Assembly: GCA_030630935.1 (NCBI GenBank)
Contig: DAOVMD010000146.1
Location: 1-7,296 of the forward strand
From: Candidatus Mcinerneyibacteriota bacterium
GTDB lineage: Bacteria; AUK180; JAQVHJ01
DNA length: 7,296 nt
Direction of reading: 5' to 3'
Shown: piece by piece, positions 1-7,090 of the stretch
Numbering within the stretch: the first letter of the stretch is position 1
How the letters are laid out: every line of letters begins with the position of its first letter
Notes under the pieces: generated by a model
The model's database searches: none
The model's input: the letters and a program-made list of their open reading frames with translations, nothing else
What the model was told of the DNA's origin: nothing
Position numbers and translations under genes: made by a program

Positions 1-439
1 AGGATTAAATAACTTAAGGAAATTAGAAAGTGATTGGGATTTTTTCCTTGAACATTTTAACAGATACCACGAGGTTTTTTGTATTGCTTTTATTGATATT
101 AATAATTTTAAAAAGTACAATGATACATTTGGTCATAACGCGGGGGACCATTTGCTTTCACAATTTGCATTATTCCTAAAAGAACAATTAAGAAAGACAG
201 ATAAAGCATATAGGCATGGTGGAGATGAGTTCTTATTGATATTTTCAAATACAGGTATGAAGGGTTCCGAGATTGTTTCTAACAGGATCAATGAAGGCTT
301 TAATAAAAAGAACTTTGAGATAGTTTCATTATCAATTGGATTAGCGGAGATAAAAGAGAACGACAGTTTAGAAACCATTATTGAAAGGGCAGATAAGCAG
401 ATGTACAGGATGAAAGAGTTGAGTCATAATGCTCGATAA
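1..439 (+). CDS. GGDEF-domain diguanylate cyclase, 3' part (5' end outside window)
   Basis: This is the C-terminal part of a protein that makes cyclic di-GMP from two GTP. The reading frame is open from base 2 and gives 145 residues before TAA at 437-439. It begins at what looks like the GL of the domain-opening LTGLxNxR motif, so nearly the whole GGDEF domain is visible and it is the last domain of the protein. Visible motifs (numbered from base 2) are the metal/substrate segment DINNFKKYND at 32-41, then GHNAGD at 44-49, and an intact HGGDEF at 72-77. An RxxD motif (RKTD, 64-67) lies exactly five residues before GGDEF, the position of the inhibitory I-site, so product feedback inhibition is likely. 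The ADKQMY segment near the end is typical of the family. Any sensor or membrane domain lies upstream and cannot be seen. The intact motif argues for an active enzyme rather than a degenerate c-di-GMP receptor. Confidence 0.93.
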   Translation, partial: GLNNLRKLESDWDFFLEHFNRYHEVFCIAFIDINNFKKYNDTFGHNAGDHLLSQFALFLKEQLRKTDKAYRHGGDEFLLIFSNTGMKGSEIVSNRINEGFNKKNFEIVSLSIGLAEIKENDSLETIIERADKQMYRMKELSHNAR

Positions 440-467
440 AAATGCTTTTATCTCGTATTTAAGATTT

Positions 468-501
468 ATGGGGGTGAAACCCCATTGTTATGCGTAGCAA
501 T
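468..501. repeat. Two back-to-back hairpins
   Basis: The first dyad is ATGGGG-GTGAAA-CCCCAT (468-485), a perfect 6-bp stem with a 6-nt loop. The second is ATTGTTA-TGCG-TAGCAAT (484-501), a 7-bp stem with one G-T wobble and a 4-nt loop of UNCG type (UGCG in RNA). The two share bases 484-485, so they cannot both form in full. They start about 30 nt after the GGDEF stop codon. This may be a factor-dependent terminator or mRNA-stabilising 3' structure, or part of an interspersed repeat. The absence of a T-run argues against an ordinary intrinsic terminator. Confidence 0.5.
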
Positions 502-624
502 AATACATGAGATTATATAAAAGTATTAACATCATCACATTCCAGTTTGACCCTGCAAGCAGGATTTGTTAGATGGTGACATGATTAGGTTTACAGCTAT
601 TTCTTTTTTGAAGAAATGTACTAA

Positions 625-638
625 GGGAGCTTGCTCCC
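625..638. repeat. Perfect palindromic hairpin beside the tandem repeat
   Basis: GGGAGCTTGCTCCC is an inverted repeat whose arms are separated by only two bases. In RNA it would form GGGAG/CTCCC around the loop CTTG. It directly abuts the first 30-bp repeat copy. A weaker relative, CCTGCAAGCAGG (552-563), has the loop CAAG, which is the reverse complement of CTTG. A third AT-rich dyad lies between them (ATTTCTT 599-605 with AAGAAAT 611-617). No function can be assigned from the sequence. Confidence 0.5.
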
Positions 639-756
639 CATCGATTACCATCGACGCAATCCATAGAGCATCAATTATCATCGACGCATTCCATAGAGCA
701 TCGATTACCATCAACGCAATCCATAGAGCATCGATTCCCATCGATGCATTCCATAG
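639..756. repeat. 30-bp tandem repeat, four copies (last one 28 bp)
   Basis: The copies are 639-668, 669-698, 699-728 and 729-756. Each begins CATCRATTMY (CATCGATTAC in copies 1 and 3) and ends CCATAGAG, with the last two bases missing from copy 4. Copies 1 and 3 differ at one base. Copies 2 and 4 share T instead of A at unit position 21 but differ from each other at four places. The units are contiguous with no unique spacers, so this is a minisatellite-type array and not CRISPR. Within a unit, CCATCGA recurs about 10 bp apart, which suggests growth from a shorter motif. Read as protein, the + strand would give a decapeptide repeat (SITIDAIHRA and variants), but the frame runs into tRNA genes and I do not call it coding. 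Confidence 0.9.
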
Positions 757-775
757 TTTTTTAATAAAAAAAGGG

Positions 776-804
776 TTGATTTTTCTTTTAAAATTTGTTA
801 TAAT
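776..804 (+). promoter_or_regulatory. Sigma70-type promoter of the tRNA array
   Basis: The -35 element is TTGATT (776-781), followed by a 17-bp spacer and a perfect -10 element, TATAAT (799-804). Transcription would start near 811, about 19 nt before tRNA-Pro. The spacing and position are ideal for the tRNA genes. The stretch between the -10 element and the start site is AT-rich, unlike the GC-rich discriminators usual at stringently controlled stable-RNA promoters. With no terminator before tig, this may also be the main promoter of tig-clpP-clpX-lon. Confidence 0.75.
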
Positions 805-829
805 TACAAAATTAATGTTTGATTTCAAA

Positions 830-909
<80 letters not shown>

Positions 910-929
910 GCTATTTAATATTTTCAGAT

Positions 930-1006
930 GCGCCTGTAGCTCAGATGGATAGAGCATCTGCCTTCTAAGCAGAATGTCGCAGGTTCGAATCCTGCCAGGC
1001 GTGCCA
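930..1006 (+). tRNA. tRNA-Arg (TCT)
   Basis: The acceptor arms are GCGCCTG (930-936) and CAGGCGT (996-1002), with G73 and an encoded CCA (1004-1006). The anticodon stem TCTGC/GCAGA encloses the loop CTTCTAA, with anticodon TCT at 964-966 reading AGA/AGG. The terminal 1:72 pair is G-T rather than G-C, a slightly unusual wobble at the acceptor end. All other stems are well paired. It lies 21 nt after tRNA-Pro. Confidence 0.97.
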
Positions 1007-1022
1007 TTTAGTTTTCATTTAT

Positions 1023-1098
1023 GGTGGGCGTAGCTCAATGGTAGAGCACTGGACTGTGGCTCCAGCTGTTGAGGGTTCGAGCCCCTTCGTCCACCCCA
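1023..1098 (+). tRNA. tRNA-His (GTG)
   Basis: The acceptor arms are GTGGGCG (1024-1030) and CGTCCAC (1088-1094), including one G-T wobble. The histidine hallmark is present: the extra 5' G (G-1, base 1023) faces the discriminator C73 (1095). CCA is encoded at 1096-1098. The anticodon stem CTGGA/TCCAG encloses the loop CTGTGGC with anticodon GTG at 1056-1058. Confidence 0.97.
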
Positions 1099-1108
1099 TT
1101 ATATATCG

Positions 1109-1184
1109 GCGCCCGTAGCTCAATGGATAGAGCGTCGGACTTCGAATCCGCAGGTTGGAGGTTCGAGTCCTCCCGGGCGCGCCA
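1109..1184 (+). tRNA. tRNA-Arg (TCG)
   Basis: The acceptor arms are GCGCCCG (1109-1115) and CGGGCGC (1174-1180), with G73 and an encoded CCA (1182-1184). The anticodon loop CTTCGAA carries TCG at 1142-1144, which reads CGA and probably other CGN codons. The first anticodon-stem pair (27:43) is a T-C mismatch (TCGGA/TCCGC) and the other four pairs are sound. It is the second arginine tRNA of the array, reading a different codon box from the TCT gene. Only 10 nt separate it from tRNA-His. Confidence 0.96.
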
Positions 1185-1204
1185 CTTTAAGAGGGATAGA
1201 AAAT

Positions 1205-1280
<76 letters not shown>

Positions 1281-1324
1281 CCTTTTATTCAGTTGAACCT
1301 GAAGAAAGTTCTTTTTCTATGATA

Positions 1325-1409
1325 GCGAGGGTGGTGAAATTGGCAGACACGCTGGATTTAGGATCCAGTTCCATACGGAGTGCGGGTTCAAATCCCGCCC
1401 CTCGCACCA
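1325..1409 (+). tRNA. tRNA-Leu (TAG)
   Basis: This is a class II tRNA of 85 nt with a long variable arm. The acceptor arms are GCGAGGG (1325-1331) and CCCTCGC (1399-1405), with A73 and an encoded CCA (1407-1409). The anticodon stem CTGGA/TCCAG encloses the loop TTTAGGA with anticodon TAG at 1359-1361, reading CTN leucine codons. It is the last gene of the array. Its 3' end lies 24 nt before the preferred tig start with no terminator in between, so 3' processing of this tRNA would probably create the 5' end of the tig mRNA. Confidence 0.97.
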
Positions 1410-1433
1410 AAAAACAAAAAAATGAGAGAAGTT

Positions 1434-2774
1434 ATGAATTACAAGATTGAAGAGATTAATCAAAGCGAGAAAAAAATTATTTTCACAGTTGACCAGGAAA
1501 AGATTCAGGGTGCCATCACTTCTGAATTAAAGAGCATCAAGAAGCAGTCCAAGATCCCCGGTTATCGTCCAGGTAAAGCGCCGCTGTCCCGAGTAAAGAA
1601 TCTTTATTATCATCACGCATTAATTGATGCACAGGAGCAGATCATAAAAGAGGGGATAGGTTTGCTTATAGACGAGAATAAAGAATTAAAGATCATCTCC
1701 ACTCCTGAGGTTATTGAGATTAAAATGAACGATGATGAATCAATGAATTTTACTCTTCGGATAGAGTTATTCCCTGACGTAGATGTTACTGATTACAAAG
1801 CTATTTCAGTTACTAAAACTAAGCGTGAAGTCACAGAAGATGATATCCAAGCCAGTATTCAGATGCTTAAGGATCGCGAATCAAAGCTTGAGGAGAAGGG
1901 TGATGAGCCGATTATTGAAGGTGATTATATTAACCTTGATTTCCAGGTACTTGAGGATAAAAAAGTTGTTGATGAAGTTAAGAATTATTCATTTTATGTT
2001 AATAGCCTGAAGGATATCCCGGGTTTTGAAGAAGGTTTAATTGGGATGAAGCAAGGTGAGGAAAAGGAGATTAATGTAAAATATCCTGATGATTATATCA
2101 GAGAAGAGCTTAGGGAAAAAGAAGTCATCTACAATGTTAAAGTTAATAAAGTTGAGAAGAAAATTGTACCCGAGATTAATGATGAGTTTGTCAAGACCAA
2201 GCTTGCAGGTCAAGGTTTGAATAACTATGAAGAATTTTTAGCTGATATTAAAAAGCGTCTTATAGAGAATAATAAAAAGCTTCAGAATGACGAGATGTTA
2301 AAGCAGATTTACGATTTCTTAATTGAGAAGAATGCTTTTGAACTACCGACGAATTTCCTTAAGGATAGTATGGAGCGGTATAAAGAAGATAAAGTCAAGG
2401 AGCTTTCGATGTACGGATATAAGAAGGAAGATGTCCTTGCCAATTTAAAAGATGAAGATGTTAAGAAAGATGTAACTTTAATTTTAAAGAAGGAGATTAT
2501 TAAAGAGTCCATCCTGAAAAAAGAAAAAATTGAAGTATCAGATGACGAAGTTAACAAGAAGATTGATGAGACCTTAGGTCCATTGAATCAGAACCTTGAT
2601 GAGAAAGGTGGTGAGCAAATGAAAAAATATCGTCATCAATTATCACATAGATATCATGAAATGCTGCAGAATGAAAAAGTGGATAAATTTCTAATTGATA
2701 ATGCAAAGATCAAAGAGATTATGCCTGAGAAGAAAGATTCAGAAGCTGCAGATAAAATTAAAAAGACATCATAA
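1434..2774 (+). CDS. tig: Trigger factor, ribosome-bound chaperone and prolyl isomerase
   Basis: Trigger factor binds the ribosome at the nascent-chain exit and folds emerging proteins in the cytoplasm. From the start at 1434 it has 446 residues, close to the usual 430-450. The N-terminal ribosome-binding domain (about 1-115) carries the signature [10 protein letters not shown] (41-50), equivalent to the GFRxGKxP loop that contacts ribosomal protein L23. An FKBP-type isomerase domain covers about 162-243, with [16 protein letters not shown] (195-210). The helical, highly charged substrate-binding domain follows, opening with VPEINDEF (245-252). The frame is open upstream to GTG 1380, but that lies inside tRNA-Leu and is not a real start. 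ATG 1422 has only an A-rich leader, whereas ATG 1434 has GAGAG (1424-1428) at good spacing and matches the family's N-terminus, so I prefer 1434. It is the first protein gene of the operon, and a clear Shine-Dalgarno site precedes clpP. Confidence 0.95.
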   Translation: MNYKIEEINQSEKKIIFTVDQEKIQGAITSELKSIKKQSKIPGYRPGKAPLSRVKNLYYHHALIDAQEQIIKEGIGLLIDENKELKIISTPEVIEIKMNDDESMNFTLRIELFPDVDVTDYKAISVTKTKREVTEDDIQASIQMLKDRESKLEEKGDEPIIEGDYINLDFQVLEDKKVVDEVKNYSFYVNSLKDIPGFEEGLIGMKQGEEKEINVKYPDDYIREELREKEVIYNVKVNKVEKKIVPEINDEFVKTKLAGQGLNNYEEFLADIKKRLIENNKKLQNDEMLKQIYDFLIEKNAFELPTNFLKDSMERYKEDKVKELSMYGYKKEDVLANLKDEDVKKDVTLILKKEIIKESILKKEKIEVSDDEVNKKIDETLGPLNQNLDEKGGEQMKKYRHQLSHRYHEMLQNEKVDKFLIDNAKIKEIMPEKKDSEAADKIKKTS

Positions 2775-2796
2775 AAAGTTACCCAAAATAAAATTT

Positions 2797-2803
2797 GGAG
2801 GAG
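2797..2803 (+). promoter_or_regulatory. Strong ribosome binding site of clpP
   Basis: GGAGGAG ends 5 nt before ATG 2809. It is the best Shine-Dalgarno match in the operon. It decides the clpP start, because the same frame stays open back to ATG 2695 inside tig, which has no such site. The 34-nt tig-clpP gap is the longest in the operon, but I see no hairpin or promoter in it. Confidence 0.85.
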
Positions 2804-2808
2804 AACAC

Positions 2809-3405
2809 ATGAAAAACATATCAAATCAATTTGTTCCATATGTAGTTGAGCAAAGCCCCAGAGGAGAGAGGTTATATGATATTTTTTCCAGGTTATTAAT
2901 TGATAGAATAGTTTTTTTAGGAACCGGCATTGATGATATCGTTGCGAACCTGGTAGTTGCCCAGCTTCTTTTTCTTGAGACTGAGAATCCTGAGAAGGAC
3001 ATATTTTTATATATAAATTCCCCCGGAGGTATTGTTACTTCCGGATTAGCGATTTATGATACCATGCAGTATATTAAGGCAGACGTTGCAACAGTATGTA
3101 TAGGTCAAGCTGCGAGTATGGCGGCTGTACTTCTTGCAGCCGGAGCACCGGGCAAGAGGCATTGTCTCCCGCATTCAAGGGTTCTTATACATCAGCCGTT
3201 AGGCGGGTTTGCCGGTCAAGCAACAGACATTGATATTCAAGCAAAAGAGATTATCCGAATTAAAAAGCAGTTGATTGATATTTTACACAAGCATACAGGT
3301 GTAGATAAAAAGAAGATTGAAAAAGATTCCGATCGTGATTTCTTTATGCCCGCGTTAGAAGCGGTGGCGTATGGTATTGTTGATAGTGTAATTGAGGAAA
3401 AATAA
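2809..3405 (+). CDS. clpP: ATP-dependent Clp protease, proteolytic subunit
   Basis: ClpP is the serine peptidase that forms a double-heptamer barrel and degrades proteins unfolded by ClpX or another Clp ATPase. The product is 198 residues, close to the family's usual length. The catalytic triad is complete: Ser103 in GQAASMAA (99-106), His128 in HSRVLIHQP (122-130) and Asp177 in DSDRDFF (173-179). The conserved INSPGG (69-74) is the oxyanion and substrate-binding strand region. The N-terminus [13 protein letters not shown] (9-21) matches the axial-loop and processing region of the family, so a short propeptide of about 8-14 residues may be removed, as in E. coli. The neighbouring clpX supplies its ATPase partner, 6 nt downstream. 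Confidence 0.98.
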   Translation: MKNISNQFVPYVVEQSPRGERLYDIFSRLLIDRIVFLGTGIDDIVANLVVAQLLFLETENPEKDIFLYINSPGGIVTSGLAIYDTMQYIKADVATVCIGQAASMAAVLLAAGAPGKRHCLPHSRVLIHQPLGGFAGQATDIDIQAKEIIRIKKQLIDILHKHTGVDKKKIEKDSDRDFFMPALEAVAYGIVDSVIEEK

Positions 3406-3411
3406 GAAATT

Positions 3412-4665
3412 ATGAAAACTAAAAAATCAAAACTTAGATGTTCATTTTGTTTAAATAGCCAGGATAAAGTCGGGTATTTATTTCAAGGCCGCATCTCGGG
3501 AATTTATATTTGTAATCAATGTATTGCGTTTTATGATAATATTCTTAAGAACAAGGATAATGAGAAGAAAGATTTTTTTGAATCATTTTCCCAGTTACCC
3601 AAGCCCAAGAAAATAAAGACCATCCTGGATAATTATGTCATTGCTCAGGAGCATGCGAAGAAGGTTCTTTCTGTTGCGGTTTATAATCATTATAAGAGAA
3701 TTTTAGTAGGTTCAAAGATTGATGACGTTGAGCTTGAGAAGAGCAACATTATTTTATTAGGACCTACCGGGACAGGTAAGACTCTTTTAGCCAGGACTCT
3801 TGCGAAAATTCTTCATGTTCCATTTGCGATTGCAGATGCGACTACCCTGACAGAAGCGGGTTATGTAGGTGAGGACGTTGAGAATATAATTTTAAAACTA
3901 TTACAGAATGCAGACTATGATGTTAAGAAAGCTGAGGTTGGAATAATTTATATTGATGAGCTTGATAAGATTTCCAGGAAGTCCGAGAACCCATCAATCA
4001 CCCGAGATGTTTCGGGCGAGGGTGTTCAGCAGGCGTTATTAAAGATAGTTGAAGGGACAATTGCCAATGTTCCCCCACACGGCGGCAGGAAACATCCGCA
4101 GCAGAAATTTATTCAGGTTGATACCAAGAATATTTTATTCATTTGTGGTGGTGCATTCAACGGTCTTGAAAAGATTGTAGAGAGAAGGATAAATCAATCA
4201 ACAATTGGTTTCCTTAATCAAAGCGATGATGATAAAATTCAGACAGATACAAACACACTTTTTGCTCAGCTTCAACCAAAAGATCTTATTCATTACGGTT
4301 TAATTCCCGAGTTAGTAGGCCGGCTTCCGGTAATGACATCATTGCAGGAGCTTGACCAGGAAGCATTAAAAGAGATCTTAGTTGAGCCGAAGAATTCATT
4401 AATTAAGCAATACCAGAAAATTTTCATGATGGAGAATGTCGAGTTAACAGTTACTCCTGATGCAATTGAAGAGATTGCTGCTTTAGCCCTTGAAATGAAT
4501 TCCGGGGCAAGAGGTTTACGTTCTGTAATGGAAAGCTTCATGCTTGAAATTATGTTCGAACTTCCTTCAAAGCAGAATATCCAGGCATGTATAATTACTG
4601 GAGATGTTGTAAATAATATTTCAGAACCTGAATATATTAGAAAAACAAAGAAAAAAGCTTCATAA
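3412..4665 (+). CDS. clpX: ATP-dependent Clp protease, ATP-binding subunit ClpX
   Basis: ClpX is the hexameric AAA+ unfoldase that recognises tagged substrates and threads them into ClpP. The product is 417 residues, against 424 in E. coli. The N-terminal zinc-binding domain has four cysteines: C10-x2-C13 and C34-x2-C37. In the AAA+ module I see Walker A GPTGTGKT (117-124), the pore-1 loop GYVG (150-153), Walker B IIYIDELD (178-185, Glu183 catalytic), the RKH pore loop (226-228), the arginine finger in VGRLP (Arg304) and sensor 2 GARGLR (365-370). The IGF tripeptide (265-267) that docks into ClpP is present, so ClpXP assembly is expected. Translation is probably coupled to clpP, since the gap is only 6 nt and the ribosome binding site is weak (AAGAAA just before ATG, GAGG farther upstream). 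Confidence 0.98.
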   Translation: MKTKKSKLRCSFCLNSQDKVGYLFQGRISGIYICNQCIAFYDNILKNKDNEKKDFFESFSQLPKPKKIKTILDNYVIAQEHAKKVLSVAVYNHYKRILVGSKIDDVELEKSNIILLGPTGTGKTLLARTLAKILHVPFAIADATTLTEAGYVGEDVENIILKLLQNADYDVKKAEVGIIYIDELDKISRKSENPSITRDVSGEGVQQALLKIVEGTIANVPPHGGRKHPQQKFIQVDTKNILFICGGAFNGLEKIVERRINQSTIGFLNQSDDDKIQTDTNTLFAQLQPKDLIHYGLIPELVGRLPVMTSLQELDQEALKEILVEPKNSLIKQYQKIFMMENVELTVTPDAIEEIAALALEMNSGARGLRSVMESFMLEIMFELPSKQNIQACIITGDVVNNISEPEYIRKTKKKAS

Positions 4666-4679
4666 GCAAGAGTTGAATA

Positions 4680-7082
4680 ATGATAGGAACAAAATTTAAT
4701 AATTCATCCAAACAAGGTATTCCAAGGATCCTTCCTATGGTAGCATTGCGTGACCTGGTAGTATTTCCATACATGGTAATTCCATTATATGTTGGTAGGC
4801 AGAAATCTATTAGGGCAGTTAATAGGAGTATGGACAAGCATAATTATTTATTTGTATCAACCCAGAAGAAAGCAAGTACTTCAGACCCAAAAGAGAAGGA
4901 TATTTTCAAGACTGGAACAGTAGTTGAGATCCTGGAATCTGTCAGGTTACCGGAAGGAGATATTAAGTTATTAGTTGAAGGAATAAGCCGGGGCAAGATA
5001 CAGAAATTTATTGGGTACAATCCATACCTTGAAGTTGAGGTAAAACGGCAGCCCAGACCAATTAAGAAAACTAAAACAATCGATGCATTGCTACGGAATC
5101 TAATGACGCAGTTTGAAATATATGTGGGTTTATCACATAAGATTCCAATGGAAATTTTAACTACGATTAAGACAATTGATGATATCCCCCAGCTTATAGA
5201 TGAGATCTCAGGGCATTTATTCCTGAAAACAAATCAGAAACAAAAACTTCTGGATTCACCTAATGTTCTGAAACAGATTGAGCTTTTACTTCGAATTATT
5301 TCATCAGAAAATGAAATCCTGAAGATTGAACAGAAGATTCAGAATGAGATTAAGAATAAACTTGAAAAGACCCAGAAGGAATTCTATTTAAATGAACAGT
5401 TGAAAGCTATTCAGAAGGAGCTTGGTGAGAAGGATTCTTTTTCCAAAGAACTTACTGACCTTGCCGTGAGCATAAAAAATGCAAAAATGACAAAAGAAGC
5501 CGAGGAGAAAGCGCTCCATGAACTTAGCAGGTTAAAATATATGTCCCCGATGTCCCCTGAAGCTACGGTTATCAGAACTTATATTGACTGGTTAATTGCA
5601 ATACCCTGGGCAAAGAGAACAACAGACATGCTCAACATAGATAAGGCGAAAAAGATCCTTGATGAAGATCACTATAGTCTTGATGAAATTAAGGAGAGGA
5701 TTCTTGAATATTTAGCCGTCAGGCAACTTGTTAAGAAGATGAAGGGACCTATCTTATGTTTTGTTGGCCCGCCAGGTGTTGGAAAAACTTCACTTGCAAA
5801 ATCCATTGCGCGTGCACTCGGTCGGAAATTTGTCAGGATTTCATTAGGGGGGGTACGTGATGAGGCCGAGATTCGAGGACATAGACGTACTTATATAGGG
5901 GCATTACCAGGAAAGATTATTCAAGCTATGCGCAAGTCAAAGTCCAAGAATCCAATTTTCTTAATGGATGAGGTTGATAAGATGTCTTCAGATTTCAGGG
6001 GAGACCCTTCTTCAGCTCTTTTAGAAGTTCTTGATCCTGAACAGAACAGTACGTTTAATGATCATTATCTTGATACAGATTTCGATTTATCAGAGGTCAT
6101 GTTTATTACGACTGCAAATATTATTTATCATATTCCACCACCATTGCGGGATAGAATGGAAGTCCTGACAATTGCAGGATATACAGAGCAGGAGAAATTA
6201 GGTATTGCAAAGAACTTCCTTATTCCCAAACAATTACCTGCACACGGTCTTAAGGTTTCCAATTTAGTATTTACTGATGAAGGCCTTCTGGAAGTTATTC
6301 AGATTTATACCCTTGAAGCTGGAGTCCGAAACCTCGAAAGGTCAATTGCCAAGATTTGCAGGAAGGTTGCAACTGAAGTTGCAAAGAAAGGTAGAAAAGT
6401 CAAAGTAAAGATCACCAGAAAAAATGTATCAAAGTTCCTTGGTGTTCCGAAAATTTGGCATCCAACTGCAGGCAAGGAAGATGAGATTGGTGTTGCGACT
6501 GGACTTGCCTGGACTGAAGTCGGTGGAGAGATTCTTCTGATTGAAACTACCATTATGAAGGGTAAAGGTCAGATAATTCTAACAGGTCAGCTTGGTGAAG
6601 TTATGCAGGAATCTGCGCAAGCGGCTATTTCATATCTAAGATCCAAGGCTAAAAACTATAACTTACCTGAAGATTTTTTGAAGAATAGGGATATCCATAT
6701 TCACGTTCCTGAAGGTGCAGTTCCGAAGGATGGACCTTCAGCAGGTGTTACAATTGCAACTTCAATTCTTTCAGCGTTAACCAAGAATAAAGTAAGATGT
6801 AATATTGCAATGACAGGGGAGATTACTCTCAGAGGAAAAATCCTGCCCATAGGTGGGTTAAAGGAGAAGTTACTTGCTGCTTATAGAGAGAATATTACTA
6901 CGGTTCTTATCCCTAAGGAGAACGAGAAAAATTTAGCGGAAATTCCCAAGAATCTTAAGAAGGCTTTTACAATTATTACCGTGGACCAAGTTGAAGATGT
7001 TTTTAAAAATGCAATTATTTTTAAAACTACTAAAAAAACCAGGCAGAAAAAAACAACCATTAAGAAAAAAAATAAGAAGTAA
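4680..7082 (+). CDS. lon: ATP-dependent protease Lon (LonA type)
   Basis: Lon is a soluble AAA+ serine protease that removes misfolded and regulatory proteins. The product is 800 residues (E. coli 784) with the full LonA order. The N-terminal substrate-binding domain starts at about residue 14 (IPRILPMVALRDLVVFP, 14-30) and continues into a coiled-coil/helical region at about 205-290. Walker A is GPPGVGKT (363-370), Walker B FLMDEVDK (427-434), sensor 1 TTAN (477-480), the arginine finger is in DRME (Arg492), and sensor 2 is in AGVRNLER (Arg550). The protease domain has the Ser-Lys dyad Ser687 in PKDGPSAG (682-689) and Lys730 in GGLKEK (725-730). The last 19 residues (782-800) contain ten lysines and one arginine and lie beyond the conserved fold. 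ATG 4680 is preceded by AAGAG (4668-4672) and lies 14 nt after clpX. Confidence 0.98.
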   Translation: MIGTKFNNSSKQGIPRILPMVALRDLVVFPYMVIPLYVGRQKSIRAVNRSMDKHNYLFVSTQKKASTSDPKEKDIFKTGTVVEILESVRLPEGDIKLLVEGISRGKIQKFIGYNPYLEVEVKRQPRPIKKTKTIDALLRNLMTQFEIYVGLSHKIPMEILTTIKTIDDIPQLIDEISGHLFLKTNQKQKLLDSPNVLKQIELLLRIISSENEILKIEQKIQNEIKNKLEKTQKEFYLNEQLKAIQKELGEKDSFSKELTDLAVSIKNAKMTKEAEEKALHELSRLKYMSPMSPEATVIRTYIDWLIAIPWAKRTTDMLNIDKAKKILDEDHYSLDEIKERILEYLAVRQLVKKMKGPILCFVGPPGVGKTSLAKSIARALGRKFVRISLGGVRDEAEIRGHRRTYIGALPGKIIQAMRKSKSKNPIFLMDEVDKMSSDFRGDPSSALLEVLDPEQNSTFNDHYLDTDFDLSEVMFITTANIIYHIPPPLRDRMEVLTIAGYTEQEKLGIAKNFLIPKQLPAHGLKVSNLVFTDEGLLEVIQIYTLEAGVRNLERSIAKICRKVATEVAKKGRKVKVKITRKNVSKFLGVPKIWHPTAGKEDEIGVATGLAWTEVGGEILLIETTIMKGKGQIILTGQLGEVMQESAQAAISYLRSKAKNYNLPEDFLKNRDIHIHVPEGAVPKDGPSAGVTIATSILSALTKNKVRCNIAMTGEITLRGKILPIGGLKEKLLAAYRENITTVLIPKENEKNLAEIPKNLKKAFTIITVDQVEDVFKNAIIFKTTKKTRQKKTTIKKKNKK

Positions 7083-7090
7083 ATTGATAA

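Larger units (their letters stand above)
440..829. other. Intergenic region with hairpins, tandem repeat and promoter
   Basis: No credible protein gene lies here. Its contents, in order, are two abutting hairpins (468-485 and 484-501), three further small dyads (552-563, 599-617, 625-638), four tandem copies of a 30-bp unit (639-756), and a promoter (776-804) for the downstream tRNA array. Open frames cross the repeat on both strands, but they run into the tRNA genes. They are explained by a stop-free repeat unit whose length is a multiple of three. No clear terminator for the GGDEF gene is visible, because none of the hairpins is followed by a T-run. Confidence 0.7.

Noticed and set aside
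485-519. Promoter-like TTGTTA and TATATA after the GGDEF gene
   Set aside because: The spacing is about 23 bp and the elements overlap a hairpin. No gene follows that would need it.
639-756. CRISPR array
   Set aside because: Repeat copies are directly contiguous with no unique spacers, and no cas genes are present.
1295-1317. Weak terminator-like GAAC...GTTC followed by TTTTT in the Lys-Leu gap
   Set aside because: The stem is only 4-5 AT-rich pairs, too weak for an intrinsic terminator, and it would cut the tRNA array in the middle.
1293-1323. Possible promoter TTGAAC-N19-TATGAT between tRNA-Lys and tRNA-Leu
   Set aside because: The spacer is long and the start site would fall inside tRNA-Leu, so it could not make that tRNA. 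It might contribute weakly to tig, but I cannot support it.
2695-2808. Upstream extension of clpP into tig
   Set aside because: The frame is open to ATG 2695, but the strong GGAGGAG site and the family N-terminus place the start at 2809.
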